DNA of 64,000 nucleotides from Streptomyces sp. NBC_00525 (GCF_036346595.1 NZ_CP107834.1:2356001-2420000), one strand, 5' to 3'; positions 28,801 to 36,521 are shown, counted from the stretch's first letter. Notes: generated by a model from the sequence alone, not told the origin. A program made the numbers and translations.

Positions 28801-28919
28801 TCGCCGGAGCCGTCTCCGAGCATCGCCAGGATGGGGCCGTCGAAGCGCGCGAGGGGCGTGATGCTCTCCGCGATCTCGGCGCCGTCGAGTTCCGGGTAGT
28901 AGTCGGCCGGAGATGTCAC
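25821..28919 (-). CDS. lanM1: Class II lanthionine synthetase LanM (first of two)
   Basis: 1032 residues from GTG 28919; AGGAGA lies 9 nt upstream, while 36 extra in-frame codons upstream have no ribosome site. The dehydratase domain shows GDTHHHGRSVGVLTF, RVVHKPRDI and DMHFENIL...PIDLETLLHPE. The cyclase domain holds zinc ligands Cys876 (GWCHGATG) and Cys929-His930 (WCHGDLG). A Glu/Ala/Gly-rich insert lies around 945-965. It follows the two precursor genes directly, so it is the first enzyme of the operon. Confidence 0.95.
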   Translation of the reverse strand: MTSPADYYPELDGAEIAESITPLARFDGPILAMLGDGSGELRSVRADGGTAPEGTGDWIDEAEEYPFQRVVRSLAARVAATDPLAGHEDLLHDPRALLREVLTRTETRLREVCTRPLVAAVNRARERGVLTGDTPQERYLSFVRQAVDSSFEEAGGLAFPVLRGLVPLLVRNERNAVAEVLRRLAADRADLARVLGLDPADRLVSLGGAEGDTHHHGRSVGVLTFRSGLRVVHKPRDISCEAAYARLAPELNARYGTRLSAARVLQRDGYGYVEYVEAEEVADISAAFLRESGELAALFYLLNARDMHFENILPTRRGPVPIDLETLLHPERMHHGPVPEAPGNAYAAIGGSVYGIGILPLVMPGKGPDAGHIDLGFLGGQGRGATPFKSLRFENPYTDRISLVLRSSAAAERRTVAGAVTEERVRELGRCMAEGFTRLYRAVLADREGWTGLLRRTASGVRVRYVHNPTALYGQTLRMTSGPAALDGTGPYLALLKRVAIASKSGDQPLIRSEIRQLAERDVPYFTVAAEGTELCDGSGTPVGSSFDSSPLQQALDKADRLSEPDLREQLRLIHSAFSSRFPDNHLSAAGTAPAGGPAPDAARRREEMTALVRRLSDRLVETSLPDQFAHLPRTWIGPIASADANRPWPPGVLGYDLYTGRTGPALALASAARLLGDGAYRELPAQIFSTTAEILATRGYETRSVQQAGFAGYTGMAGVLFALASAGRLLDEKDWVTAAQGALPLVMDQIRATPAGRLPLDVIGGLAGVIPCVTAVGGPLAPAALAELTGLLTRLLRDPARTADPLFAQSGFAHGISGALHALCRTRPALSGDEASSAEETAAALLERLRHFHDPAADNWFSNTAGERTFSTGWCHGATGIALALAACADTFGARFGERPGHEGCGPLRDRAARNLVAHGFGRNLTWCHGDLGNHDALRALAEAEAEADAEGGTGGGAGAGGPDLRASLADVEERWLHPDAFTRKIDDSTSRYAHTSSLMVGTAGIVVHLVGRLDPAVRLSPVTLTLEDRR

Positions 28920-29095
28920 GTTCGGGTTCTCCTGGAGCACTGGCGGGAGGGACGGGAAGCAGGAAGGAGAAGGGAGGGGGAGGGGAGCGGGGATCGATGA
29001 GCCGGAACGGAACCGGCGATGCGGCACCGTTCCGGCCCGCAGGGCCGCCGGACAGCACGGCCCGGCGTGTCACCGTCCGGGACGGCTGACCCCCA

Positions 29096-29266
29096 TCAGC
29101 ACTGGCTGGTGCACTTGGTGGTCGGGCAGGCCGCGGCCGACACCAGGGTGACCGTGGCTATGCACCACGGACCCGACAGCACACCGCCGTGGGACTCCGA
29201 CTCGCTCAGCTCCACGAGCTCCAGCTCGTCGTAGCCGCCGAGAAGGTCGTCGTTGTTCTCCCGCAT
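29096..29266 (-). CDS. lanA2: Two-component lantibiotic beta precursor
   Basis: 56 residues from ATG 29266, preceded by GGAAGGAA. The acidic leader (residues 1-28) ends in a double glycine, SESESHGG. The 28-residue core starts VLSGPWCIATVTLV and ends CPTTKCTSQC. That ending is identical, as I recall it, to haloduracin beta and close to lacticin 3147 A2 (CPTTKCTRAC). Four cysteines (35, 47, 52, 56) and several Ser/Thr allow up to four thioether rings. It lies 22 nt after the alpha precursor stop. Confidence 0.93.
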   Translation of the reverse strand: MRENNDDLLGGYDELELVELSESESHGGVLSGPWCIATVTLVSAAACPTTKCTSQC

Positions 29267-29288
29267 GATGTGTTCCTTCCCGAAGGTG

Positions 29289-29456
29289 TCAGTTGCAGTT
29301 CGGCTGGCACTCGACGGTGAGGGTGCACCAGCCACCCTTGTTCCCCAGGTAGTCGGAGAGGGAGAAGGTGTTGGTGCTGCACGCCATCCGCGCGCCGACC
29401 GCGTCGAACTCCTGCTCCTGGATCTCCTCCAGCAGGGAAATGTCGCCCTCGTACAT
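29289..29456 (-). CDS. lanA1: Two-component lantibiotic alpha precursor (mersacidin/lacticin A1-like)
   Basis: 55 residues from ATG 29456, with AAGGGGG upstream. The core (from Cys26) begins CSTNTFSLSDY, the same as lacticin 3147 A1 as I recall it, and continues LGNKGGWCTLTVEC then QPNCN, close to haloduracin alpha. CTLTxEC is the lipid II-binding ring motif of the mersacidin group. Core length from Cys26 is 30 residues, as in lacticin A1. The leader reads VGARMA before Cys26: GA is the expected cut site, but three residues (RMA) follow it. It is the first gene of the lantibiotic operon. Confidence 0.94.
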   Translation of the reverse strand: MYEGDISLLEEIQEQEFDAVGARMACSTNTFSLSDYLGNKGGWCTLTVECQPNCN

Positions 29457-29549
29457 GAGGACCCCCTTTCGTGTTTCGTTCGGGCTCCGGCCGGACCGTC
29501 CGGACCTCACAGCCCGTCCCGCATCCTGGGACGCCACTGTTGCCCGCCC

Positions 29550-29617
29550 GCATCTCCTCCGCGTGTCCTTCGCATGTTCTCCGCATGTGCGGTGCATAGG
29601 GCGGGCATAGGGGGCAT
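29550..29617 (-). promoter_or_regulatory. 11-bp-periodic tandem repeat, likely SARP operator of the lantibiotic operon
   Basis: On the plus strand GCAT (once GCGT) starts at 29550, 29561, 29572, 29583, 29594 and 29605, exactly 11 bp apart, with one more at 29614. Read toward the precursors the unit is ATGC within an 11-mer. Direct repeats with 11-bp phasing directly upstream of the promoter are the established binding pattern of SARP regulators. A SARP gene lies at the other end of this cluster. The array ends about 95 nt before the alpha precursor start. Confidence 0.75.
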
Positions 29618-29729
29618 ACCGGGTGGACGGTACGGTCGGTGAGGGCCTGCCGGGCGGCCGGCGGTGCGGTGCGGTGCGGTGGGTGGTGGCGCGGGTGGAC
29701 TCAGCCGCGCGACGCCCACCCCGCTCCGT

Positions 29730-30575
29730 CTACTCCACGAAGAGACCCCGTGCCGCCGCGCCCGCGTCGAACTCCTCCAGGCGCGCCTGGGCGTCGGGGA
29801 GGCTGTCGCACATGGCCTCCAGGAGGACCCGGCCCAGCAGCATCGGCGCACAGGCGGTGTCGAAGGCGAGGCCGGTCCCCACGGCGGCCGGAATGAGCAG
29901 GTCGCTGTGGCCGGCCACCGGGGCGAACCCTGAATCGGCCACCGACACCACGGTGAGCCCCAGGCCGCGCGCGTACGCCAGGGCGTCCACGACCTCGCGG
30001 GGGTGGCGGGGCAGCGCGAAGCAGATCAGCGCGCTGGCCCCGGCCCGCCGGGCCGCGTCGATCCGGTCGCGCAGCATGCTGCCGCCCTCGTCGAGCACCC
30101 GCACGTCCGGGTGCACCTTGGCGGCGAAGTAGCCGAACCCGCGCGCCTGCGAGGAGGCCGCGCGCAGCCCGAGCACGGGCAGCGGCCGGGACGCGGCGAG
30201 CAGCCGCCCGGCCCGCTCGACGGGGGCCGGGTCGGCGAGGAGTTCGGCCAGCCGGCGCAGGTTCTCGATCTCGCCGAGCACCGCCTGCTGGTACTCGTTG
30301 CAGGTCTCGGCCGCCTCGCCCGCCTCCGCCCCGGCGGGCACCATCTCGCGCAGCCGCCTGCGGAGCGCGGGATAGCCGTCGAAGCCGAGCGCCACCGCGA
30401 ACCGGGTGACGGAGGGCTGGCTGACCCCGGCCAGCTCGGCCAGCTCGACGCTGGACAGGAAGGGGGCGTCCCCGGCCCGGCGCACCATCGAGTGCGCGAT
30501 GCGCCGCTGCGTCGGCGTGAGCCGGCGCCCCTCGAACAGCTCCTGCAACCGCGCCGCCGGGCTGCTCCCGCTCAT
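29730..30575 (-). CDS. MurR/RpiR family transcriptional regulator
   Basis: 281 residues from ATG 30575 with GGGAGACAG upstream; 22 upstream in-frame codons lack such a site. The N-terminal helix-turn-helix domain is LTPTQRRIAHSMV ... LSSVELAELAGVSQPSVTRFAVALGFDGYPALRRRL. A SIS sugar-phosphate-binding domain follows (LLAASRPLPVLGLRAASSQARGFGYFAAKV; DALAYARGLGLTVVSVADS). Typical members sense phosphosugars. It sits between the two RiPP clusters with divergent orientation to the thioamitide operon, so it may control one of them, or be an unrelated resident. Confidence 0.9.
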   Translation of the reverse strand: MSGSSPAARLQELFEGRRLTPTQRRIAHSMVRRAGDAPFLSSVELAELAGVSQPSVTRFAVALGFDGYPALRRRLREMVPAGAEAGEAAETCNEYQQAVLGEIENLRRLAELLADPAPVERAGRLLAASRPLPVLGLRAASSQARGFGYFAAKVHPDVRVLDEGGSMLRDRIDAARRAGASALICFALPRHPREVVDALAYARGLGLTVVSVADSGFAPVAGHSDLLIPAAVGTGLAFDTACAPMLLGRVLLEAMCDSLPDAQARLEEFDAGAAARGLFVE

Positions 30576-31134
30576 CCTGTCTCCCAGGGCGTGTACCTGC
30601 GCCGACCCCCGGCGCCCGACCCATTCAGCCAGCCTGGTCACTGAATGTCCATATGCAGCCGGGAGGGCCGCCCACCCGGTCGTACGGCCGTCCGGGACCC
30701 GCCGCCCCCTTCACCGGCCGGTCACCATCAGCAACGGAAACTTTCGAGCCAATCCGGACGGGCGCCGAAAAACGTAAACGCGCACGCCACCAGCGACTAT
30801 GACGCCTCACCCGGCCGAACAAGGCTTGATACCTTCGATGCGCTCAGCAGGCCCCCCTACCGAAAGCACTTGGCTTGTGATTGCCTTCAGGCAAGATCAC
30901 GCTACGGGAGGCCTCTGTTGACTTTCTCGTCAGGTGGACACGACAGCGCCCGACGGCGGCGCCTCGCAATCGCATTCCCCAGAGCCGCAAGATACTGACG
31001 AGTTCACACTCTGTCCGTTTTGCCCGAGGGGCTCGAATTAATCGCTCCCCGGCGGAAAAGCGACCCACCCCCCACCCCCCTCCACACAATTCCCGCATTC
31101 GCTGATTCCGATATCCAGTCCCACCCAAAGGCAA

Positions 31135-31156
31135 CCCGCCGGAAGACACCGGCGGG
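31135..31156 (+). terminator. Hairpin in the long gap before the thioamitide precursor
   Basis: CCCGCCGG (31135-31142) and CCGGCGGG (31149-31156) form an 8-bp stem with an AAGACA loop, followed by CGTCTTC. It lies within the 726-bp, relatively AT-rich gap 30576-31301, which otherwise contains no convincing gene. It may end an upstream transcript and insulate the thioamitide promoter. An imperfect inverted repeat, GTGAT with ATCAC, is also present at 30877-30900. Confidence 0.45.
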
Positions 31157-31215
31157 CGTCTTCGCGTGCCCGAAAAAGGAATCCCGAATAGCAGAAGCGG
31201 AATACTGGAAACCCG

Positions 31216-31245
31216 TTGACAGACCGATCGAGAACTTGTTCAGAT
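31216..31245 (+). promoter_or_regulatory. Probable promoter of the thioamitide operon
   Basis: A consensus -35 TTGACA (31216-31221) is followed after 18 nt by TCAGAT (31240-31245), matching the TANNNT-type -10 at the key outer bases. The start of transcription near 31252 would leave a 50-nt leader with a near-perfect AGGAGG ribosome site (31291-31296) before the precursor ATG at 31302. Confidence 0.6.
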
Positions 31246-31301
31246 TGCCTCGCCCATTCGATTCCCTTGTCGCTCGACAGGGGACGAAGTAGGAGGATCA
31301 A

Positions 31302-31565
31302 ATGTCTGAAGCAATGGTTTCCGCGGTTGACGAGACTGCGTTTGCCGACCTCGTCAGCAAGATCCAGGACGCCGAGACGTCGATGACGGACGAGCAGCGC
31401 GCCATCATCGACCCGGCGTCCGGCGAGAAGGCGCTGGAGGAGCTCGCCGGCGTCAGCCCGGAGGAGCTGCAGGCCTTCCTCGAGGAGAAGGCGGGCATCT
31501 CGCCCGACGAGGAGGCGCAGGGAAGCGTGATGGCGGCCGCCGCCACCGTGGCCTTCCACTGCTGA
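31302..31565 (+). CDS. tvaA: Thioamitide (thioviridamide-type) precursor peptide
   Basis: 87 residues. The acidic helical leader (1-74, ending DEEAQG) precedes the 13-residue core SVMAAAATVAFHC at 75-87. Thioviridamide's core is SVMAAAASIALHC, so this one differs at positions 8, 9 and 11; as far as I recall, the variant matches the neothioviridamide/thioholgamide group. By family chemistry Ser75 is dehydrated and becomes an N-terminal pyruvyl-derived cap, the backbone near Val76-Ala80 is thioamidated, Thr82 joins decarboxylated Cys87 as AviMeCys, and His86 is methylated and hydroxylated. AGGAGG lies 5 nt upstream. Confidence 0.97.
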   Translation: MSEAMVSAVDETAFADLVSKIQDAETSMTDEQRAIIDPASGEKALEELAGVSPEELQAFLEEKAGISPDEEAQGSVMAAAATVAFHC

Positions 31566-31582
31566 TCTGAATCGTCTTCATC

Positions 31583-32749
31583 ATGATCACTAGCGCTTCG
31601 CACGACCCGTCCGACGCCGCGTTGCCCGGGGTCGGACAGGTGGGCAGCAACACGCCTTCGCCTTGGTTCGAAGCGCTGCCGAACGAGTCCGGGCCTGAAT
31701 TGGCCCGGGCTCGTTCCCGGCTCGCTTCGCTCGGCATCGAACGAGGTCCCATTGAACGAATCCAGACCTTCGCGGCACGCAACAGTGTGGCGATGCTGCA
31801 TTTCTCGGACGGCACGGCGCTCGTCCTGAAGCAGGCGGACCCCGCCACGGCGAAGGCCGTCGGAACCGCAACGGGGAACGAGGAAACCATGCTGGGGCTG
31901 ATGCCTGAAGCAGGAATTCCGGATTTCGCCAGGGCCGCCATTCCCCGGCTCGTCGGAGTCGACCCGGGCACCGGCACCGTCATCATGGAAGGAAAGACCG
32001 GCTTCACTTCGATGCGGGAGATAGCCAAGGAATCGCTGGACATACCGGTTCCGGTACTGGCCGCGCTCGCATCGGTGACGGCCGGAATACATGCGACGCC
32101 CGTCGGCCACATCATCGAGAATGAGAAGTACGCCTCTCAACGCATCGCGTTCCCCTTCGCGTCGTTCGTCACTCTGACTCCGAGCGAGCTCGCGAGCGGG
32201 CCTGGAATGGATTATTCCGACTATGCGGCCGCCATGCAGTCGGTGGACGAGAGCGTGGCGCGGCTACGGGATGCCTGGGGTCCGAAGGGTCTGATGCACT
32301 TCGACCTCCGGGAAGACAACATCCTCTTCAAGAATCCCGGCGGTGAGCGCCCCGAGGTCGCGCTGATCGACTGGGAACTGGCCGGCTTCGGCGACCAGAT
32401 GCTGGATGTGGGCACGATCGTCGGCCAGCTGCTGATCCAGTGGCTGCACACGCTGCGGGGCAGTGTCGGCAGCCTGGCTTCCTCCGACGCGTGGGCCACC
32501 GCCCGGCGCAACGTCGGCCTGTTCCTCGCCGCGTACGGACACAGTGCTCCGTTCGACCCGGATCAGCGCGAGACGGCCTTCCGGTATGCCGGCCTGTCCC
32601 TCTTGATGTACGCGGCCGGGCGGCTGGAGCAGATCGGCTCGCTGGGCCGGATCGGTCATCTGTGCCTCTTCGTTGGCTGCAAGCTGCTGAACAATCCGCA
32701 GGGCCTGGCCAAGCTCCTCGTGCCCGGTGCCCGGAAGGCGGGGGGATGA
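31583..32749 (+). CDS. tvaC: Phosphotransferase-fold kinase of the thioamitide pathway (TvaC-like)
   Basis: 388 residues. The aminoglycoside-phosphotransferase fold is intact: ATP-binding Lys83 (LVLKQ) with Glu100, catalytic loop HFDLREDN with Asp241 and Asn246, and metal-binding Asp263 in LIDWELAGFGD. It is expected to phosphorylate precursor Ser/Thr before elimination, as the related kinases of class V lanthipeptides do. The start at ATG 31583 is 17 nt after the precursor stop and has only a weak ribosome site, so a later start is possible. It overlaps tvaD by ATGA. Confidence 0.9.
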   Translation: MITSASHDPSDAALPGVGQVGSNTPSPWFEALPNESGPELARARSRLASLGIERGPIERIQTFAARNSVAMLHFSDGTALVLKQADPATAKAVGTATGNEETMLGLMPEAGIPDFARAAIPRLVGVDPGTGTVIMEGKTGFTSMREIAKESLDIPVPVLAALASVTAGIHATPVGHIIENEKYASQRIAFPFASFVTLTPSELASGPGMDYSDYAAAMQSVDESVARLRDAWGPKGLMHFDLREDNILFKNPGGERPEVALIDWELAGFGDQMLDVGTIVGQLLIQWLHTLRGSVGSLASSDAWATARRNVGLFLAAYGHSAPFDPDQRETAFRYAGLSLLMYAAGRLEQIGSLGRIGHLCLFVGCKLLNNPQGLAKLLVPGARKAGG

Positions 32750-33753
32750 ACCAGTACGAGGCGACGTTCTCCGCCATCGCGGAGGACGTGGAAGTCCTGA
32801 ACGAGTCGGCCTTCCACCATCGGGAGTGGGGTGAACTCAGCCCGGCCCCCGGCGTCGAGCCCGACCCCCGCGAGCTCCCGGTTCTCGCTCACCTGTCCCG
32901 GTTCCTGTACCTGAGCTACTACGCCGGTGACACGCGTGCCGCCCGCTGGCTGATCGACGGCGCGCCGGTGGTGCTGGGCACGCGCAGGCGCGAGGACCCG
33001 GCGGTGGCGAGCCTGCTGGCCGACGCCAACCGGGGCACCGGCTACTGGGACGCCGGCTGGCAGCCGGTCGGGGAAGCCTCCGAGGCCGTCCGCCGGGTGC
33101 GCAAGGGCGGTCTCACCCTGACCGTCACCGAGCGGGAAGTCATGCCGCCGGTCGCCCCGGCGGGTCACCACGTGAGCGTGCGGTTCCCGCCGGACCGCCC
33201 CTACCGGTACCCCGGCTGGTATCTCGCCATCGGGGACGAGGGGATGCCGCGCCACGGCGAACGCCCCGTCGTCCGGCTCTACTACACGCCCCGCGATCCC
33301 GCGGCCGCCGCCGGTCTGCTGCGGGCGCTCACGGGCCGGCTGTGCACCGCGCGCATCCCGTACCAGCTGAAGGCGGCCAACCACCCGGAGGGCTACGAGC
33401 GACGGGACGCGCTGGTCCTCTACCTGTACCGGGACGACTGGCTCCGCTGCGAACGGGACCTGACGGAAATCCACCGTGAGCACGTCCACGAGCTGCGGGA
33501 CACCGGGCCCTGCCTCGCGCTGGAACTGGGCAGGGGCTGGTGGCTGGCCGACGAGCCCGAGCAGCGCCAGGGCCGGCTCATGAGCTTCGGACAGCACCGC
33601 TGCCTGCTCGTGGCCGAGGGGCTGCTCGCGGCCTGGCGGGACGGCCGCACCACCGCGACGGACCGGCTCCACGCGATCAAGGAGCGGTACCGCGAAGAGG
33701 GTCTCGACCCGGCAAGGCCCTACCTCAACGCGCAAGGGAGCACCGCGTCATGA
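32746..33753 (+). CDS. tvaD: HopA1-like protein of the thioamitide pathway (TvaD-like)
   Basis: 335 residues from ATG 32746, coupled at both ends by ATGA. The second half carries the HopA1 effector-like pattern ([67 protein letters not shown]). In class V lanthipeptide pathways HopA1-like proteins act as phospho-Ser/Thr lyases. Beside an APH-type kinase this protein most likely eliminates phosphate to make dehydroamino acids. This is inferred from family and context. Confidence 0.88.
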   Translation: MNQYEATFSAIAEDVEVLNESAFHHREWGELSPAPGVEPDPRELPVLAHLSRFLYLSYYAGDTRAARWLIDGAPVVLGTRRREDPAVASLLADANRGTGYWDAGWQPVGEASEAVRRVRKGGLTLTVTEREVMPPVAPAGHHVSVRFPPDRPYRYPGWYLAIGDEGMPRHGERPVVRLYYTPRDPAAAAGLLRALTGRLCTARIPYQLKAANHPEGYERRDALVLYLYRDDWLRCERDLTEIHREHVHELRDTGPCLALELGRGWWLADEPEQRQGRLMSFGQHRCLLVAEGLLAAWRDGRTTATDRLHAIKERYREEGLDPARPYLNAQGSTAS

Positions 33754-34694
33754 CTCAAGCCGCTTCCCGGTCCGAGGTCACGGTGCGCTCGCTTCCCGGA
33801 CCGTTCGTCACCCGAGTCTGTATCCGGGTCGAGGGAGGCTACCGCTGGGGGGAGAGCGTCCGGGCCGGCGCGGCCGCCTATCTCGACGCCGCCGCCCTCC
33901 GGCATCTCTCGGCGGCGGTCGCGAAGAGCCCGGCAGCCCGGTACGCGCGGATTCCCGCGCTGGCGGACGCCCGTACCGCGGTCTACCCGGTGGTGGCCAC
34001 TCCCGGCCTCGTCAGCGACGCCGTCTTCGGCACCGGCCCCACCGCCACGCGGCCGGTCGTGGAACGGGCATTCGCTGAGCTGGGCTCCTTCCTCGCACAC
34101 CTGCACGCCATTCCCGTCGAGAGCGTGGCCGAATTGCGGCTCAGGAGCCGGCCGGCCTGGCTGGAGGCGGCGCCGGATGCCGCCGAGGGCGTACGAGCCG
34201 CCCGCGACCGACTCCCCGAGACCGCGGCTCCCATGATCTTCCGGCTGGCCGGAACGGACGTGTTCCGCCCGGCGGCCACGCCCGTCCTGGCCCTGACCCA
34301 CGGCCGGCTGTCGACCGGCTCGTGCGTCCCCGGACCGGTGCCGGGCGTGCTCGGCTGGCGGGAGGCCGGACTCGCCGACCCCATGACCGACCTCGCCTTC
34401 CTCCTGCGCGACCTGGTGCAGGCCGCCGCCGCCATGGGCGACGAGGAACGCCAGGCGGAACGCGCCGGGCTCACCGTCGGTGGCTACGAAACGACCAGAG
34501 GCATTCCCTTGACCAGTAACGAACGCCTGCGGATCGCCGGGCACCTGGCGTCCTCCGTGCTCGACCATGTCGCCCTGCGCGCCTGGTCGGCGTCCGACCC
34601 CCAGGGCGCGACCGCCCTGCTCCGGCGGGCCGAACAGGCCCTGCCCGGCGTCCTCTCCGCCGTCGGAGCCGGTGAGGAGGTGACCGGCCGATGA
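33750..34694 (+). CDS. tvaE: Phosphotransferase-fold pseudokinase of the thioamitide pathway (TvaE-like)
   Basis: 314 residues from ATG 33750. The fold is recognisable from [10 protein letters not shown] at 182-191 and [19 protein letters not shown] at 201-219. However, each catalytic residue is changed compared with HGDxxxxN and IDWE: Asp is Arg186, Asn is Ser191 and the metal Asp is Gly202. It should not transfer phosphate, and more likely holds the precursor or activates TvaC/TvaD. It is coupled by ATGA to tvaD and to tvaF. Confidence 0.85.
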   Translation: MTQAASRSEVTVRSLPGPFVTRVCIRVEGGYRWGESVRAGAAAYLDAAALRHLSAAVAKSPAARYARIPALADARTAVYPVVATPGLVSDAVFGTGPTATRPVVERAFAELGSFLAHLHAIPVESVAELRLRSRPAWLEAAPDAAEGVRAARDRLPETAAPMIFRLAGTDVFRPAATPVLALTHGRLSTGSCVPGPVPGVLGWREAGLADPMTDLAFLLRDLVQAAAAMGDEERQAERAGLTVGGYETTRGIPLTSNERLRIAGHLASSVLDHVALRAWSASDPQGATALLRRAEQALPGVLSAVGAGEEVTGR

Positions 34695-35296
34695 GCGCAT
34701 CCGCCGCGAGTCCGCAGCAGGCCCTGGCCGAGGTGCGGCTCCTGTGGGGCGTGTGCGGCTCCTTCTCCGCCGTGACGGTCCCCCATGTGAACGCCTGGCT
34801 GCGCGGCACCGTCGGCGTCCAGGAGATCCGTACCGTCATGACCGCCCAGGCCCGCGACCTCATGGGCCCGCGCATGATCGAGGCCGTCACCGGTCACCCA
34901 CCCGTGACCGACTGGGAGGACCACAAGGGCGGCGGCGCCGCCCACGTCGCGCTGGGCAGTTGGGCGGACGTACTCGTGGTGCTGCCGGCCACCGCGAACT
35001 TCCTGGCGAAGGCCGCCCAGGGCATCGCGGACGACGTGCTGACGGCCACGCTGCTCGCCACCCGGTGCCCCGTGATCATCGCCCCGGTCATGAACGAGGC
35101 CATGTGGTCCAAGCCGGCCGTGCGCCGCAACGTCGAACAGCTCCGCGCGGACGGCTACGAGATCGTCGAGCCCAAGGAGGGGATCTCCCTCACCGAAGGA
35201 CGCCGGGAAGCCGGCTCGCTCGGCGACTTCCAGCCCGCCATCTCCGCAGCCCTGGTCAAGGCCGCTGCCCGCCCCTCCCACCCACGAGGACAGTGA
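34691..35296 (+). CDS. tvaF: Flavin-dependent cysteine decarboxylase (HFCD family, TvaF-like)
   Basis: 201 residues. The HFCD/EpiD fold is shown by [21 protein letters not shown] at the N-terminus, [33 protein letters not shown] (FMN site, with the catalytic His), and PVMNEAMW, the PxMNxxMW substrate clamp. It oxidatively decarboxylates the C-terminal cysteine of the precursor to an enethiol, which then adds to the dehydrated Thr to form AviMeCys. It overlaps tvaE by ATGA. Confidence 0.95.
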   Translation: MSASAASPQQALAEVRLLWGVCGSFSAVTVPHVNAWLRGTVGVQEIRTVMTAQARDLMGPRMIEAVTGHPPVTDWEDHKGGGAAHVALGSWADVLVVLPATANFLAKAAQGIADDVLTATLLATRCPVIIAPVMNEAMWSKPAVRRNVEQLRADGYEIVEPKEGISLTEGRREAGSLGDFQPAISAALVKAAARPSHPRGQ

Positions 35297-35303
35297 TCAC
35301 CAG

Positions 35304-36521
35304 ATGTCGAAACTCACTCCCGACACCGTGCTCCACCGGGCACCGTCGTTCATCGCCGAGGTCGACACCAGCAACGAGGCGAAGGTCCACTACGAAAGCC
35401 GGATACTCAAGTTCGGCCACGACGCGTTCGCGTTGCTCGACCTCTTCCACACACCCCGCACGGTCGGACAGGCACTGACCCTGCTCGGACCGCGGCTGAA
35501 GGGCCCCCGGGCCACGCGCGAGGCGCTGGCGACCGTGGTCTCGCTCCACCAGGCCGGTCTGCTGCGCACCGAGCCGGTGGAGGGGTTCAGCAGCCAGCCC
35601 TTCCCCAAGGGCGGTTACGACGCCGCCTTCGTCCACATCGCCATGCTGGAGGACCCCGTACGCAAGGCGGCCTTCCAGCAGGCCGTCCGGGAGACGGTCC
35701 GGGAGGGGGACGTGGTCCTGGACCTGGGCACGGGTTCCGGCATCCTGGCGATCACCGCGGCCCAGGCGGGAGCCCGCAAGGTCTACGCGGTGGAACCGGC
35801 CGGCATGGTCCATCTCGCTCAGCGGATCGCCGAACGCAACGGCGTCGCCGACCGCATCGAGTTCATCCGCGGCTGGTCGCCCCAGCTGGAACTGCCCGAG
35901 CGGGCCGACGTCCTGCTGACGGACATCGTGGGCAACGAGGCGCTGGACATGCAGATCTGGGAGACCGTCCACGACGCCCGGCGCCGGCTGCTCAACGACT
36001 CGCCCCGCCTGGTCCCCGGCAAGCTGACCGCCTTCGCGACCCTGGCCCGCATCCCGGACGCGGTGCTCGACAAGCACCGGGTCACGCAAGGCCATCTCGC
36101 GCGCTGGAAGGAGATGTACGGCATCGACTTCAGCCCGATGGCGGAGTCCGAGAGCCGGCGTTCCATCGGCTTCTACGAGCGCCCCGAGACCGTACAGACG
36201 TGGGACGTCCTCTCCGAGCCGACCGAGCTGTACCAGGTGGACCTGCACCAGGACGCCTCGGCTTCGCTGGAGACCCGCTGCACCCTCGCCGCCCGCGACA
36301 CGGGCGAGGCCAACGGCGTCATCGTCCACTTCGAGGCGCGGCTCGGGCCGACCACGACGCTGTCGACGGCGCCCTGGCTGGGCTGCGAGCGCAGCCACTG
36401 GTACACCGCCGTCTGGGCGCTCCCCGACCCCGTCAAGGTCGGCCCCGGCCAGGAACTCGACTACGCCTACCGGTACTTCGGCGACGGCACCTCCCACCTC
36501 GAATACGTCGGCGGCCGGTAG
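35304..36521 (+). CDS. tvaG: SAM-dependent methyltransferase with RRE-like N-terminus (TvaG-like)
   Basis: 405 residues. Residues about 1-90 resemble a PqqD/RRE winged helix (FIAEVDTSNEAKVHYES, then LDLFHTPRTVGQALTLLG and ATVVSLHQAGLL). The methyltransferase core starts at about 110, with SAM motif VVLDLGTGSGILAITAAQAG (Asp140) and acidic loop VYAVEPAG. It resembles arginine-methyltransferase-type enzymes with a C-terminal beta barrel. In thioviridamide the histidine is N,N-dimethylated, and this is the likely catalyst. The fused RRE would let it grip the leader. Confidence 0.9.
   Translation: MSKLTPDTVLHRAPSFIAEVDTSNEAKVHYESRILKFGHDAFALLDLFHTPRTVGQALTLLGPRLKGPRATREALATVVSLHQAGLLRTEPVEGFSSQPFPKGGYDAAFVHIAMLEDPVRKAAFQQAVRETVREGDVVLDLGTGSGILAITAAQAGARKVYAVEPAGMVHLAQRIAERNGVADRIEFIRGWSPQLELPERADVLLTDIVGNEALDMQIWETVHDARRRLLNDSPRLVPGKLTAFATLARIPDAVLDKHRVTQGHLARWKEMYGIDFSPMAESESRRSIGFYERPETVQTWDVLSEPTELYQVDLHQDASASLETRCTLAARDTGEANGVIVHFEARLGPTTTLSTAPWLGCERSHWYTAVWALPDPVKVGPGQELDYAYRYFGDGTSHLEYVGGR

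Noticed and set aside
23659..29073. An 1804-residue frame spanning lanM1 and lanT
   Set aside because: Residues before the LanT start are the shifted frame of lanM1. The real LanT begins at ATG 25824 with the C39 domain.
30844..31292. Small overlapping frames in the gap before tvaA as extra precursor genes
   Set aside because: They lack ribosome sites, leader-like acidity or cysteine-rich ends, and overlap each other on both strands.
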